Below are positions 33,150 to 44,727 of a stretch of DNA of 64,000 bases, one piece after another. Origin of the DNA: Diogma glabrata (lineage: Eukaryota > Arthropoda > Insecta > Diptera > Cylindrotomidae); NCBI GenBank assembly GCA_963693315.1, contig OY856186.1, positions 380,942,768 to 381,006,767 of the forward strand, given 5' to 3'. The translations under genes were made by a program, and so were the position numbers. The stretch's first letter is position 1; each line of letters starts with the position of its first letter. The notes under the pieces were generated by a model. The model saw only the letters and a list, made by a program, of their open reading frames with translations. It was not told the DNA's origin and did no database searches.

Positions 33150-33705
33150 GGTTCAAATTTATTGCAGGTGTTAAAATATGAAATGTTTAATTTATTAGAT
33201 CCACATTTAGTACAGGATTATTAACTTAATAAAAAAACACATAGGAATTTTTCATATACCAAACTTTAAAAAATCGTAAGAAAAAATCCATATTGAATTG
33301 CTGACTTTTTATTTCTCAATTTCATAGCTGCATATGTTTACTTTAAAATTTGTGAAAAACAAACAAGTAAACCAAGGTTTTACGCGCCGCCTAGCGGAAA
33401 AGAGAAAAGTTATTAATTTTAAACTTACTTATTTCAATTATTCAATTATTTTCCTTTTTACTTGCAAAAATATACGTAAGTCGGATGAAATTTGTGGCAC
33501 CTATTCACAAAACATTGCCACCATTACCAAAAACTACGTGAAAAAGCCTCAAAATTCAACCGCGTATAACTCCGATTCAGAGTACACAAAAAATAAAAGC
33601 AGAAATCACTTTTTTCCTTTCGTCAATACCAACAAAATATCAAAATTTCAGATTTTTAAAAAATAGTTGTTTTTTTTTCGTTGTACGTTTTCAAAATACT
33701 AGCCC
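33150..33705 (-). repeat. right terminal inverted repeat of the 2.8-kb transposon
   Basis: The inverted partner of 30875-31475, running from GGTTCAAATTTATTGCAGG to the TAGCCC end. It is about 45 bp shorter because of small indels. TTTTCGATAT follows after AATTG, continuing the motif-rich host element. Confidence 0.85.
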
Positions 33706-33849
33706 AATTGTTAATTTTTCGATATATTGATATTTTTCAATGTAGCGATTTTCGATGGCCATATGTATATAGCACGATCCTTGGTTTAAATGGGTTAGTA
33801 GGTTTTTTTTGAAAATGTTTAAAATCTGTTTACGCCTATTCCTTCATTT

Positions 33850-35310
33850 CCCTGGTGCGGGAAATAACAAATTCGTATTAGAAAATATTTCTTTATTTCA
33901 TTTCTTGCACTTTTTTCTCAAATTTCAATTAACAGGGAAATGCCGGAATAGGCATATAGGATTGTTTTTTAATGCTCTGAATGACTTTTTGCTTATTTTT
34001 CCCAATTTTTTGGTATGGTATCGGTGTTTTGCTAATAACTCTCACAAATTTCATTGAATTCATATACTTACAACTTACAAGTGAGTAGAGAAATAGTTAT
34101 TTTAACGAAAATTGATAGTTAAAATTAGTAATTCATCTCATTTCCGCTGTGTGGCGCGCTTGCACCCTTTTACTAAAAAGCTCATATGTCAAAATAGGAC
34201 TTTTTTACGTTTTTCCACAAATAATTAATATTCGGAAGAGAATGTTTTAGGATTTCAAATAGATTCTTTTCTATAATTCTTTAGAATATGGACATGTTTT
34301 ATCGATTTTTTTTAAATATCAAAAAATTTGGTATGTTTGGTTTGGTATTGACGAAATTTGTGTTTTTTTGGTTCTCAAATGGAGTTATGAGATTTTGTTC
34401 ATATTTTAAAGTTTTTCGGTACGACGGCGGTGTTTTGCTAATACCTCTAACAAATTTCATTGAATTGATATATATTTTTGCAAACGAGTCTATAAATATA
34501 GTTATTTTGCTGAAAAATTTTAGCTTGATATTAATAATTCATTTTATTTCCGCTATGTGGCGCTCTGGCACCCTTTTACTAAAAATTTCATATCTTAAAA
34601 TAGCGCTTTTATGTTAGTTTTTTTCACGAATTTTACAGATAATACATGCAGCTATCAAATTCTAAAGAGAAAATTTAAATATGCTGATTTCTTTATGATT
34701 TTTTAATATTTAAAATATTCTAAAATGAAGTAATCTTCAAGATCAATCTATATGTATGAATTTTTTAATGTTTTCTTCAGAATTTGAAAATTACATGTAT
34801 TATCTGTAAGGCTTGTGAAAAAAATCAAAAAATAAAAGTTTAAAAATTAACATCACTCCGATGGAAAATCTCCCATCAAGAATATAAGAACTGAATCTAA
34901 AAAATTATGGTATGGATTATGTGTCAATAGACACAAGGGAAGACTAGTCATCTTCTTCTCGCCGATACGAGCTTGTTATTCAATACTAGCATGTCTAGTA
35001 TAACAAAACAGTGATCACTAGAGAAACTAATTGACTTCGCTGAATACTTCGCTAGAGATGTAGACTAATTTTTGGTTTATATAAACGATGACATGTTTTG
35101 GTAGTTTATCTAGTCGGCTAGCCCTGATGAGAATGATAAACCTTTTTAAAGTTTAAAATTTTCTCATTGGTTCGAAACTAGATCGGTCGAAAATTGTATG
35201 GATTACAAATAGTTTCATAATTTGCACCGTAATAAAAGTTTGTTTGAGCTTTTCAGTAAAAGGGTGCTAGCGCGCCACACAGCGGAAATGAGATGAATTA
35301 TTAATTTCAT
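33850..35310. repeat. degenerate foldback cluster related to the transposon TIRs
   Basis: Two direct, diverged units (around 33890-34260 and 34380-34690) carry TTTCCGCTGTGTGGCGCG or TTTCCGCTATGTGGCGCTC followed by CACCCTTTTACTAAAA and CATAT. Inverted pieces follow at 34790-34860 and at 35250-35310 (CGCGCCACACAGCGGAAATG). The same region of the 2.8-kb transposon TIR reads TTTTCCGCTAGGCGGCGCG, so they are relatives. No coding sequence is credible; frames here are repeat-derived. Confidence 0.6.
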
Positions 35311-35734
35311 TTAATATACCAATAACAATCGATATCGGCGGGACTTAGAACTTAGCCTATTTTTATCAAAATCGGTTAATTTATTTTTGGTGTTTTGGAA
35401 AAACACTAAAACCACTCCTGTTTTGGTTATCATAAGAATGAAATGAATAATACTACCAAGGTTTACCATTTTGTTTGCGAAAATGTAAACAAGAAAACCT
35501 TAATTAGATGATGACAAAGGAAACTGTGATCAAGGTTATTGGCACCACAATTTACTTATTGTCATCACACACACTTTAAATTTCATAGAAAATCAGTTTA
35601 ATACTTTCTGGTTTTAAATGGTATTGTGAGAAACGCAGTTTGTTATCTTATTATTCAGCAATTAGTAAACTAAATACAAACGAACCGAATAAGAATTTTC
35701 AGAGATTTCAACAAAGCGAAATGGAAAGTTCTTG

Positions 35735-35940
35735 TATATCGTCGGCTGCATGTAGCATTTACGTGTAACTACATTATAGAAAAATGGAAAGGAAGCTCAG
35801 CAAATGATTTATAGCGATTCTAAACCAGCTTTTATTTTATTTTCAAGCTAACTTAGAATCACAATAAATCGGTTTTGCGCTTCATCTCAATTTTTCCAAA
35901 ATGTAGTGACACGTAAATGAGTTTTGGAGCCGACGATATA
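35735..35940. mobile_element. 206-bp MITE
   Basis: The left end TATATCGTCGGCTGCATG and right end GGAGCCGACGATATA are inverted, and the pairing continues inward with ATTTACGTGT, ACTACATT and GATTCTAA over about 100 bp per arm. Confidence 0.75.
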
Positions 35941-35944
35941 TTCT

Positions 35945-38219
35945 TTTGATTCCGATTATTTTTAACACTTCTCGCATTAATTTTTTTATGATTATTAATA
36001 TTACTTTTCTTCTATGGATTAAGTATTAACTTTATCGATATCTTCATTTTTTGAAGTTTAAGATGATTATTTTTTTATGCCTTTCTTTGATCTGGCTAAC
36101 TCTGCTTAGTTTGTAATTTCTAATTTGTACAGTTATTTTGCTGTTCATCCATTTTCATTTTCTGGAAATCTCAATAATGTTCGAGCTACGTTTGAACAAC
36201 TTCCTGTACTAAATATGCTTAGGGATTAGACCGGTTATTAGGATTAACCTAATTATTATTGATAATTTATCTGTGAACAATTGAAACAGAAAAAACTGTA
36301 ACGAACTAAGCACAACAAACTTTCTTCAAACTCGGATATCAGAGCTTGGAGTTATTGAAGTTTGAAATAAACAAGTGCTCGACAAACCGTCCACCTCAAT
36401 TGATTCATTTTTGCCAAAAGTTTAGTTTTATAAATTTTAAAACCATTCTATCTAAATCGATTTATGAACCAAGACTGTACTGTATTGTCCAGTCTCCACA
36501 CGACATTAACAAAATATGAAAGAAATAAACTTTTGTTCAGGAGAATTATTTTCAGTAAAATATTGCATTGTAAACTTGTTGTTCAGACAATCATACTTTT
36601 CATATTTTCGATCGAGGTGGTATTCGAATCTTTCATTATTTTTGATAATTCTATAACAATATAAGAGTAAATTATTTTTGTTTTGTTTCTTGGTACTTTA
36701 ACTGTGAATATGGTAGTTGATTGATCACCGATACTTTATATTTATTTCAAACTTTTTAAAGCAATTCTAATCTTTATTTTGTCTCCCATCAACATTTTCA
36801 ATACTGTGCGAATTCTTTAATCCACATAAGTAGCCTTGAACGAACGGTTGAAGATTATAACCACATTTCCAAACTTATCTATTTCTTAGCATTGCTCCCT
36901 TTTGTTTATATCAGTTAGAGTATGCATACTAAAAATAGATCATTATTTCTAGATTTTAATTTAACACAAGAATCGGAGTTTTTCTGAAATCAACAGAAAT
37001 ATTTATTGAGAGAAACCCAAAAACCCTTTCGAATTGAAGATGCTTATCACTCCCCTAATTGCACACATAAACCTTCTAATAAATTTAATCTTTTCAAATC
37101 CCGTCTAGTAAATTATAGTTAAAGATTCTAACTGCAGATAATATAGTTAGTTATTTTAACACATAGCTAACACAAATTGATAAAACTAATTAGCAAAATA
37201 ATTTTTATTTATTGTTTTTGGTAAACAAACCCCACTTATTTGCTCTTGTTAAGTTTAATTTCAAACTCACTAGAAAGAAGCAATTAAAAATTTAATTTTT
37301 ATTATAATTCCACTAAAATCATTCAAAAAAATCCGTCTAATCGCGATTGTATTAGCAACTTTACTAAGTAAATCTAAAGATTCATACATCATATTATTTA
37401 TTATTTTCAGTGTGATTATTATTACAACGGATTTTATCGGCATTTCAAAAGAAATGGATTTCTTTTGAATATAAAAAAAAACGTGAATGTAGAAGTGTAA
37501 AAGTGTCAGTTGATAAATAAAAGTATCTATACAATTATTTATTCAAGAATAGCCAAAAAATGACAAACGATTCCCAATTCTCCATAGTTTTTTTGATGGT
37601 CTATTTATTTGTTTTTATCCTTACTGGGTTATCCCTATCCTTGCATGAAAATTCTTGACCTTTTGATAGAAACCCATAATATTCATTGAATCAATAAAAT
37701 ATGTTACTGATGTCTTACTGATTGTACGAAATTTATATAATTCAACATATGTTTTTGAAAGAAATAAAAAAACTTTTTATGTAAATTTGAAATATTTTTT
37801 TATTCTCAATAAAAACTCAAAATGAACACCCACTTTGTGAAGCAGTTTTCTTTAAATTTATTTTTAAATTGTTTATGTATTTATCTAAAATAAATTACAC
37901 TACCTCATAACGGTAATACTTTGATATATGTACTATAATGCAACATATTATAAAAACAAAAGCAATTAAAAACCAAGAGAATGATAAAGGTTTAGCAAAA
38001 GCACAACTATGCCAGAGAGGCCAATCAAGAGGTTTCCACGAATGAACAAATTGTTGAAAATAGTTCTTCAATAAATTTTAAAGTTGGATTGGATCTAGTC
38101 AAAATAGAAATTCAATTTTGATATAATTCACCTAATCCACAAAAATCCTGATGCTAAATACGACTTTTTCAATAATTCCAAAAACTTTTGAAGTTTTTTC
38201 TATCAAATAGGTTCGGAAC
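35945..38219. other. ric-3 intron, no gene seen
   Basis: Over 2 kb of AT-rich sequence with no supported gene, RNA or clear repeat. The 66-codon frame at 36464-36664 is unsupported. Confidence 0.55.
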
Positions 38220-38640
38220 TACATAAGTGAGTAAAGAAAACACGAAAAACGCTATTATTCAAAAATAATGTGGAGTGGTGAAAAAATCTAAAATACATTT
38301 TTAAGGGATACTGAAGTGGAGACCTTTCATATGATACCCTACATGACTCGGTAAAATAAAGTATTTTCATAAAGGCCTCACATCGCAGCCCTATAAAACA
38401 AACGAAAACAACTTTATTTTTTTGTATTTGTCATCTTGAGTGGACATGTTAGTTTTATAGTTATCTCAAATTTTAAGTTCATAGGATTTATAGTCTCGAA
38501 ATAATCGATATAATGGACGAAACACGTCTTACTCTCGCCAATAGTTACTTCGGTCTGAAAGACCTAAGTATTACATTCAAGAGCTAAAAGTGAAATTCTT
38601 ATCCCCACTTTTTTGGCATTTCTCGACGTTTTAGGACATT
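38220..38640 (-). repeat. inverted copy of the 13.07-13.35 kb repeat head
   Basis: Landmarks AAATTTTAAGTTCATAGGAT, CGAAATAATCGAT and CTCTCGCCAATAGT are reverse-complement matches to 13060-13160, and the CATTTTT...GATACCCTACATGACTCG part matches the satellite vocabulary. Confidence 0.6.
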
Positions 38641-40463
38641 TCTGGCATTTCTCGACGTTTTAGGTCTGTCTGCCGTCACAACCTACGAAATCTAGAAAAC
38701 CGCTGGACGGATTTCTAAAAATAGGTTTACTCAATGGGAAGAGCCGAAAGGACAATGTGTTCTATAACTGTACCGGAAGTGTGTCAAAAAAATCGTCAAG
38801 TGGGTCAAAACAAGGAAAATTGCATATTTTTTGCTTAAAAAACTTTCATTTTAGTAATTACGAGTACGAACATTGAATTTGGAGAAATCTTGATGGTCGG
38901 GATTGGTATGTGAGACCAAAATCTAGATTATTGCATTATAAGTTCGTCAAAAAAATGTTTTCAAGTGTGTCAAAAGAAAGATTTTTATATATTTTTTACC
39001 CAATTTTTTGGAAAAAAATAAAATTAATTATTTCTTTGACATGAAATTTTATTATTACTATTGAGAATTATGTCATTATAAGTTTGTCAAAAAAGTATTG
39101 TCAAGTGTGTCAAAAAAATGATTTCATTTATTTTTTTAGATAATTTTTTGGAAAAAAAAATTTAGCTGTTTGTTTACGTAAATATAATTGAACATGGAAA
39201 TTTTTTAATTTGTTATAGTTTTTGAAATATTTTTGGAATTTTGAAAAAGTTTCAATTTTTGATTTTGTAAGAATTATTGGAATATTTTTAGAATTTTGAA
39301 AGATTTTAAATTTTTGATTTTATGAATTTTTATAATTATGGAAAAAGTTTCATTTTTTGATATTGTTATAATTTTTGCAATATTTTTAGAATTTTGGAAA
39401 AAGTTTGAATTTTTAAGAATTTTTGGAATATTATTAGAATTTAGAAAAAGTTTGAATTTTTGATTTCATTCTAATTTTTGGAATATTTTTAGAATTTTGA
39501 AAAAAATAGAATTTTTGAATTTTATATACAGGGTGTTTCATAATATATGCGCAGGACTTCAGGATGTGATAGCTCGTCCAAAAATATGAAAAAAAGTGTG
39601 ACGACATAACTTACCCTCTAAAATGCACCATTTTTTAAATACAGGGTGTTGAAATTGAAAAAAAAAATTCGTTTTTTGCGAATATTTCCGAAATCGTTTA
39701 TCGTACAGAAAACAGCTTTCGTAAGCATTTTTTACTCATAATAAGCTATGTTTTGTGCGGAATTTTTTTAAGTCTTGATTGGTGAAGGTTTTGGAGGGGT
39801 AGTGGGTGTTTTTCTCCCCAACTTCTACGCTACTGGAAAAAGTACGATTTTGAGATGCTCATTTGAACCGCCAATGTTTTCTACACAAAAAAGTTGCTCG
39901 CGCTCATAAGCTCTACAGTCTACCGTTTTCGAGAAAAATCAACTTTTATGTTGAAAAACATGGTCAGTTTTTGTAAATAAAATTTTTGAAGTAAAACTTT
40001 TGAAGTAAAACTTCTTTAGACGCGTTTTAAGAATTTTGCAACGGAAAAACAAAAAACGAATATAATATTCGGTAAATATACGATACAATTCAATTATGAC
40101 ACACATATAAATGTCGACATATGAATGTCGGAAGTAGTCATTTGAACAGATATATAACCATATATATTCATCTCTATCATACTACAGTCTGATTTTGAAT
40201 TTTAAACATATAAATGCACACAATTCCAAAAAAACTTAAGCAGAAATTTAAACACAATAAAATAAAAAAGAAATTAGAAGTAAAAAAGGCAAACGAATAT
40301 TATGTTCGGCAAGTATGCGACAATTCGATTATGTGTATTGTATTTTTTATACGCTTATTCAGTATCGTATTAAAGGTTATATGAGTTGGACGTGTCGATC
40401 TTAGATTTAAATATCTAATAATATAATATTCGTAATATTTTATTGAGTTTCGTAATTTTTTAA

Positions 40464-40940
40464 GTGGTCACGGTGGTCATTGTGTTCATTGTGGTCATGG
40501 TGGTCATAGTGGTCATGGTTCCTATGGTGATTATGGTGGTCACGATGGTCATGGTGGTTACGGTGGTCATGGTGTTCACGGTAGTCATGTTGGTTATGGT
40601 GGTCATGGTGGTTATAGTGGTTATGGTGGTCATGGTGGTCATGGTGGTAATGGTGGTCACGGTGGTCACGGTGGTCATGGTGGTTTTGGTGGTCATGTTG
40701 GTTATGGTGGTCACGGTGGTCATGGTGGTCACGGTGGTCATGGTGGTCATAGTGGTCATGGTGGTTATGGTGGTCATGGTGGTCATAGTGGTCATGGTGT
40801 TCACGGTGGTCATGATGGTCATGGTGTTCACGGTGGTCATGATGGTCATATTGTTCATGGCGGTCATGGTGGTCATGGTGGTAATGGTGGTCATGGTGGT
40901 CATGGTGTTCATGGTGGTCTTGATGGTCGTGGTGGTGTCA
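40464..40940. repeat. GGTGGTCAT minisatellite, about 480 bp
   Basis: Near-perfect 9-bp units GGTGGTCAT alternate with variants (GGTGGTTAT, GGTGTTCAC, GGTGGTAAT). Because 9 is a multiple of 3, long frames are open on both strands (MVV repeats on plus, MTT repeats on minus). They are by-products of the repeat. The strand is strongly G/T skewed. Confidence 0.97.
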
Positions 40941-41039
40941 CGGTGGTCATGTTGCTCATGGTGTTTAGAGTTTGCGTCCCAGGCTTTCCCGGGCGGGAAA
41001 AAATATTTGTGTTGATTAAATTTGTTTTGTTAAATAGGA

Positions 41040-41565
41040 AAATGAGTGGTGTAATCTTTGCACGCGGTTGAAATAAATTTCTTTGGCTACTGTGGCAGGT
41101 ATTAATAAAAAGATGAAATATAAAATAAATATGTCATATTGCAATTTAGAGTTGCATTTCTTGATAATATAATTTGCAGCATGTGTAATAAAAAGTAATA
41201 TTTACATAATGTATTACAAAGTCAATTCAATTATTAACATAATTGAAATATGAAATTAGAGGTTTATGACAAATTTGCTAAAGTTTTTGAAAAATGCATC
41301 AATTGTTGTACCAATTGTTAAATTAAGTGGACATGCATTCATCGTGAAATTTAATTTGTAATACGTTGTAAGACTTTGAAAAACATGTAAATATGGCTTT
41401 TTATTACACATTGTTGCAAATTATATTATCAAGAATATTAGAAAGAAACTCTAAATTTCAATATGACATATCTATTTTATTTTATATTTAATATTTTTAG
41501 TAATACCTGCTGCAGTGGCCAAAGAAGTTTTACTTCAACAGCGTGTAAAGATTACGCACTTCATT
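41040..41565. mobile_element. TIR MITE, about 526 bp
   Basis: The left arm (AATGAGTGGTGTAATCTTTG, GGCTACTGTGGCAGGTATTA, ATATGTCATATTG) pairs with the right arm (GGCCAAAGAAGT, AATACCTGCTGCAGTGGCC, CGCACTTCATT) over some 180 bp. No coding sequence. Confidence 0.8.
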
Positions 41566-42461
41566 TTTTTCTTACTAATTAAATAATATTTATTTAAACG
41601 TTGGAACAAGTAACAAAACCAATCGTTAACTTCATAATTTCAAAATTAAAAAAAAAACAATAACAAATCATAAACAGTTAAATTAAAAGTTGGAAATGTC
41701 CATGAGGAAAAAAAATTTTATTTAAAAAAATTGACCATGTTTTTCAACATAAAAGTTGATTTTTCTCGAAAACGGTAGACTTTAGAGCTTATGACCGCAG
41801 ACAAATTTTTGGGTAGAAAACATTGGCGGTTCAAATGAGCATCTCAAAATTGTCCTTTTTCCAGTAGCTAGAAGTTGGGGAGAAAAACACCCACTACCCC
41901 GTTATAATTTATGCAATATTTTTAGAATTTTTAAAAAAAGTTTTAATCTTTGATTTTGTAATAATTTTTGAAATATTTTTAGAATTTTGTTTGAATATTT
42001 TATTTTATTTAACTTTTACTTTTTGAAAGAAATATGAATTTGTGATTTTGAAATATTTTTTCGAAACGCTAAATGGAGAGGTTTTTGAGTAGTTTGCTGA
42101 TTGTATAATCTTTTCACTAAATTGTTATAATTTTCCGACAACGTATTGATGTTTCGTGTTAGTTTTGTAATACATATCTAAACAGAGATAAAAAATACAT
42201 GTACTTTAACAAAAAGTTATGTTTGATATACATCGCTGCTCAAAACTAAAAACCATGTCCTCATAAAAGTTTTTTGCGAAAACTATATCGAAATTCTTAA
42301 CCCAGACCGAAGTCTTGATATCTCAGAGCCTTGAGATTTCAGCCCCTCCATATTTTTCCGTATAAAAAACGAAACCCTAAAAATATATACGAACATGAAA
42401 AATGTTCTATTTTATGAGTAGCGTTATACCAGTTCCTGAATACATATTGTACATATTAGAT

Positions 42462-43756
42462 GAAAAACGTGATCTACGCAGGTGAAAAAGTCGAGACTTG
42501 AACTTGACCATTTTTGATTTTTCTGGAACTTGGCATGTAAGTAGTATGGACAAAATAAAAAATACAACTTATTTTACAATTTTCTTAAAGTGCATAGTTT
42601 GAGCATAGGGGGCACCCCAATATGCATGAAAAATGAAAATTCTGCCAATCCGATGTAACTTCGAAATTAAATTGCTCAAGAACGGCTCTACCGATTTCAT
42701 CAAATTTTTTTTTGTTTGATAGATGATTAGTTAGTTGGTCGTTTGAAAAAAAATTAATTAATTGTTTTTGCAATTAATTTTTAGATAAAAATATTAAAAA
42801 AACTTTTTTAAAGATGGCGCTAGGGTCGAAGATCAATTGGAATTTAATTAATTTTTTTCCTGAAAATAGTTCTATTCTTACTTTGAAATATATCAAATTT
42901 AAAAGGAGGCGTTAGTTTTTGTTCTTGAGATATTTAATTTTAAAGATTTTTTGTACGACTAAAATTCTAATTTTTCATCATTTTTTCAAACAACTTCTAT
43001 TAACCAAAAATTTTAAAATCAATTAAATTTTAACTTTTTTTTTTAAATATAGTTCTATCCTTTAAAATATATCAAATTTACAAACAGGCGTTAGTTCGTG
43101 TTCTTGAGATATTTAATTTTAAAGATTTTTGGTCCAACTAAAATTCGAATCATTCATCATTCTTTCGAACTTCAGTGGTTAAAATTTTTTGATGATAAAA
43201 ATTGATCGTAAAAATAATGAACAATTAAAATTTAAAACGGACTAAAAATTTTTAAAATTAAATATCTCAAGAACACGAATTAACACCTTTTTGTAAATTT
43301 GATATATTCTAAAGTAAGGATAGAACTATATTTAAAAGTTAAAATTTAATTGATTTTAAAATTTTTTGTAATGGAAGTTGTTTGAAACAATGATGAAAAA
43401 TTAGCATTTTAGTCGTACTAAAAATCTTTAAAATTAAATATCTCAATAAACAAAAATTAATGCCTCCTTGTAAATTTGATATATTTTAAAGTAAGAATAG
43501 AACTATTTTCAGGAAAAAAATTAATTAAATTCCAATTGATCTTCGACCCTAGCGCCATCTTTATAAAAGTTTTTTTAATATTTTTATTTAAAAATTAATT
43601 GCCCCCTATGCTCAAACTATGACTCAAAATGAACTCAAAAAAATTGTAAAAATAAGTTGGATTTTTTATTTTGTCCATACTTTTTATAAGCCAAGTTTCA
43701 GAAAAATCAAAAATGGTCAAGTTTTCACAACTCGGTCTAGAACACGTTTTTCTTCT
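42462..43756. repeat. 1.3-kb palindrome with internal direct units
   Basis: The left arm starts GAAAAACGTGATCTACGC and the right arm ends ACACGTTTTTCTTC. Matching inward pairs include CCATTTTTGATTTTTCTG with its complement, TGGACAAAATAAAAAAT, and ATGGCGCTAGGGTCGAAGAT. Inside each arm the phrase TTCTTGAGATATTTAATTTT or its complement recurs. The centre is near 43190. Confidence 0.85.
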
Positions 43757-44050
43757 ATAATAAAAACACAAATGCGTATACTCCCGGTGCGGATGTAAAT
43801 AACAAAAATGTAGAATATTTTTGAAAACATGAAACAATAGGAAGTTGGAGCAGTAATAATGTATAATTATAGAAATCGGCATACATTTTTATTGATTAAA
43901 AAGAGTTGTTGGTTTTTTTTGGCAAACTTACAAAATAATATATGTGCTGTCGTTAAAACCGACAGTATTTTATTTTATGATAAAATTGATAAAAATAGAA
44001 TTTAAATATAATAAACATTTTATTATTATAAATTATTTGTATGTACATAC

Positions 44051-44205
44051 CCTGCCTTCCACAATACGTGGTTGTACCGGCGGCTGATGAACTCTCTCAA
44101 TAATTGGAACTATATTTTGTATTGGTGGTATATTACGACCTCGTTCCCGCATTGCTGGATGCACAGAATCTGGTCTTAAATGTGGTGGTCTCTCTTGTCG
44201 AATAC
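44051..44205 (-). CDS. ric-3: ric-3 exon, proline- and arginine-rich lead
   Basis: The acceptor is AATCAGCAG and the donor GTATGTAC. The exon enters in phase 1 (GT completes a glycine codon) and leaves in phase 0. It encodes GIRQERPPHLRPDSVHPAMR, then ERGRNIPPIQNIVPIIERVH and QPPVQPRIVEGR. The lead joins directly to PGPIAGMRPP at 20302. This is the region between the N-terminal hydrophobic segment and the conserved membrane segment of RIC-3. The preceding exon was not found in 44206-64000, so the upstream intron is probably at least 20 kb. Confidence 0.88.
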
Positions 44206-44631
44206 CTGCTGATTTGATTGAATGTTTAGTCAATTACATCAAATTTAAATAAACGTTTAATTAATGTTAGACTAAAATTTATCAAACATAGCTCAGTTAA
44301 AATCGTATGCATGGATTAGTTAAATTAGTCGTAAAATAGTTTTAAGGTATTTGTTTAAATTAAAAAAATTTTATTTTCAACCTTATAATATGCTATATGT
44401 ACTGTTACTTCAGACTTTTTCAAAATTGGAAATTGAGTTATTACTGGTTTTGAATGACTTTCCATCCAAGTATGTAAATTGATTAATTCACGGGCGATGG
44501 ATCAGTAAAGGGGAAATTAATTTTTATTAAGTTTTGTTATAAAAATGCATTAGGGCCGCTTTGAAAATTATTATTATTAAAAATGATTCTCCTTGATAGA
44601 TCAATAGTATATTGCTTCATAGGGGACTACT

Positions 44632-44727
44632 GCAGCTAAATTCTGTAAATGATAAGTTTTTTAATGAAAAGAAATGAAGAAATTTTTAACACTTCATTAC
44701 TTCACCACAGTTACAGAATTTAGCTGC
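44632..44727. repeat. small hairpin element
   Basis: GCAGCTAAATTCTGTAA (44632-44648) and its exact complement (44711-44727) flank a 62-bp centre that is itself partly self-complementary. Confidence 0.7.

Larger units (their letters stand above)
30875..33705 (+). mobile_element. DNA transposon with about 0.6-kb terminal inverted repeats and its own gene
   Basis: The left arm (30875-31475) and right arm (33150-33705) are inverted copies with high identity over their whole length. Proof is that the minus-strand frame at 30929-31234 and the plus-strand frame at 33334-33666 encode nearly the same peptide. Termini are GGGCTATTATTTTGAAAACG and its complement ending CAAAATACTAGCCC, each flanked by AATT, a possible 4-bp target duplication. 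A plus-strand gene fills the 1.1 kb between the arms. The superfamily is not determined. Confidence 0.85.
29617..33770. mobile_element. motif-rich element (TCGAAA arrays) hosting two later insertions
   Basis: From 29617 to about 29930 the plus strand carries many ATCGAAA or CCGAAAAT motifs at irregular short spacing. From 30030 the same motif appears mostly in reverse complement (TTTCGAT), on both sides of the solo LTR and beyond 33705. The centre has CAGAGTATC and GAGTACGACT in a roughly symmetric setting. This suggests an element of about 0.7 kb whose subterminal parts are arrays of one short motif, split by the LTR (30098) and by the long-TIR transposon (30875-33705). Confidence 0.5.
39528..41905. 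mobile_element. nested foldback block inside copy B
   Basis: It begins ACAGGGTGTTTCATAATATA. An inverted pair lies at 39796-39965 and 41735-41905 (GTTTTTCTCCCCAACTTCTA, GAACCGCCAATGTTTTCTAC and complements). Inside are the GGTGGTCAT minisatellite and a separate TIR MITE. No element gene is visible. Confidence 0.65.
38690..42362 (-). repeat. dispersed repeat family, copy B, split by a nested element
   Basis: The 42362 to 41906 part and the 39527 to 38690 part together match copy A (26082-27620) in reverse. Between them sits the inserted block 39528-41905. Landmarks include CGAAATCTAGAAAACCG, CTGTACCGGAAGTGTGTC and AAATGGAGAGGTTTTTGAG. Confidence 0.75.
4399..44205 (-). other. ric-3: ric-3 gene, visible part
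   Basis: Six minus-strand exons, read from high to low coordinates, join in phase with GT-AG introns: 44205-44051, 20302-20162, 20086-19957, 11725-11448, 4824-4639 and 4530-4399. The product matches the RIC-3 layout: a proline-rich lead, a membrane segment, a basic linker, a coiled coil and a tail with TTSCEGGQKW. RIC-3 is an endoplasmic-reticulum chaperone that helps fold and assemble nicotinic acetylcholine receptors. About 1 kb of coding sequence lies in 40 kb of genome. The largest intron (20303-44050, 23.7 kb) is mostly transposons. The exon or exons upstream of 44205, which should hold the N-terminal hydrophobic segment, were not found before base 64000. Confidence 0.9.

Noticed and set aside
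40460..41015. Long frames on both strands (MTT and MVV repeats)
   Set aside because: They follow from a 9-bp repeat without stops; no protein character or start context.
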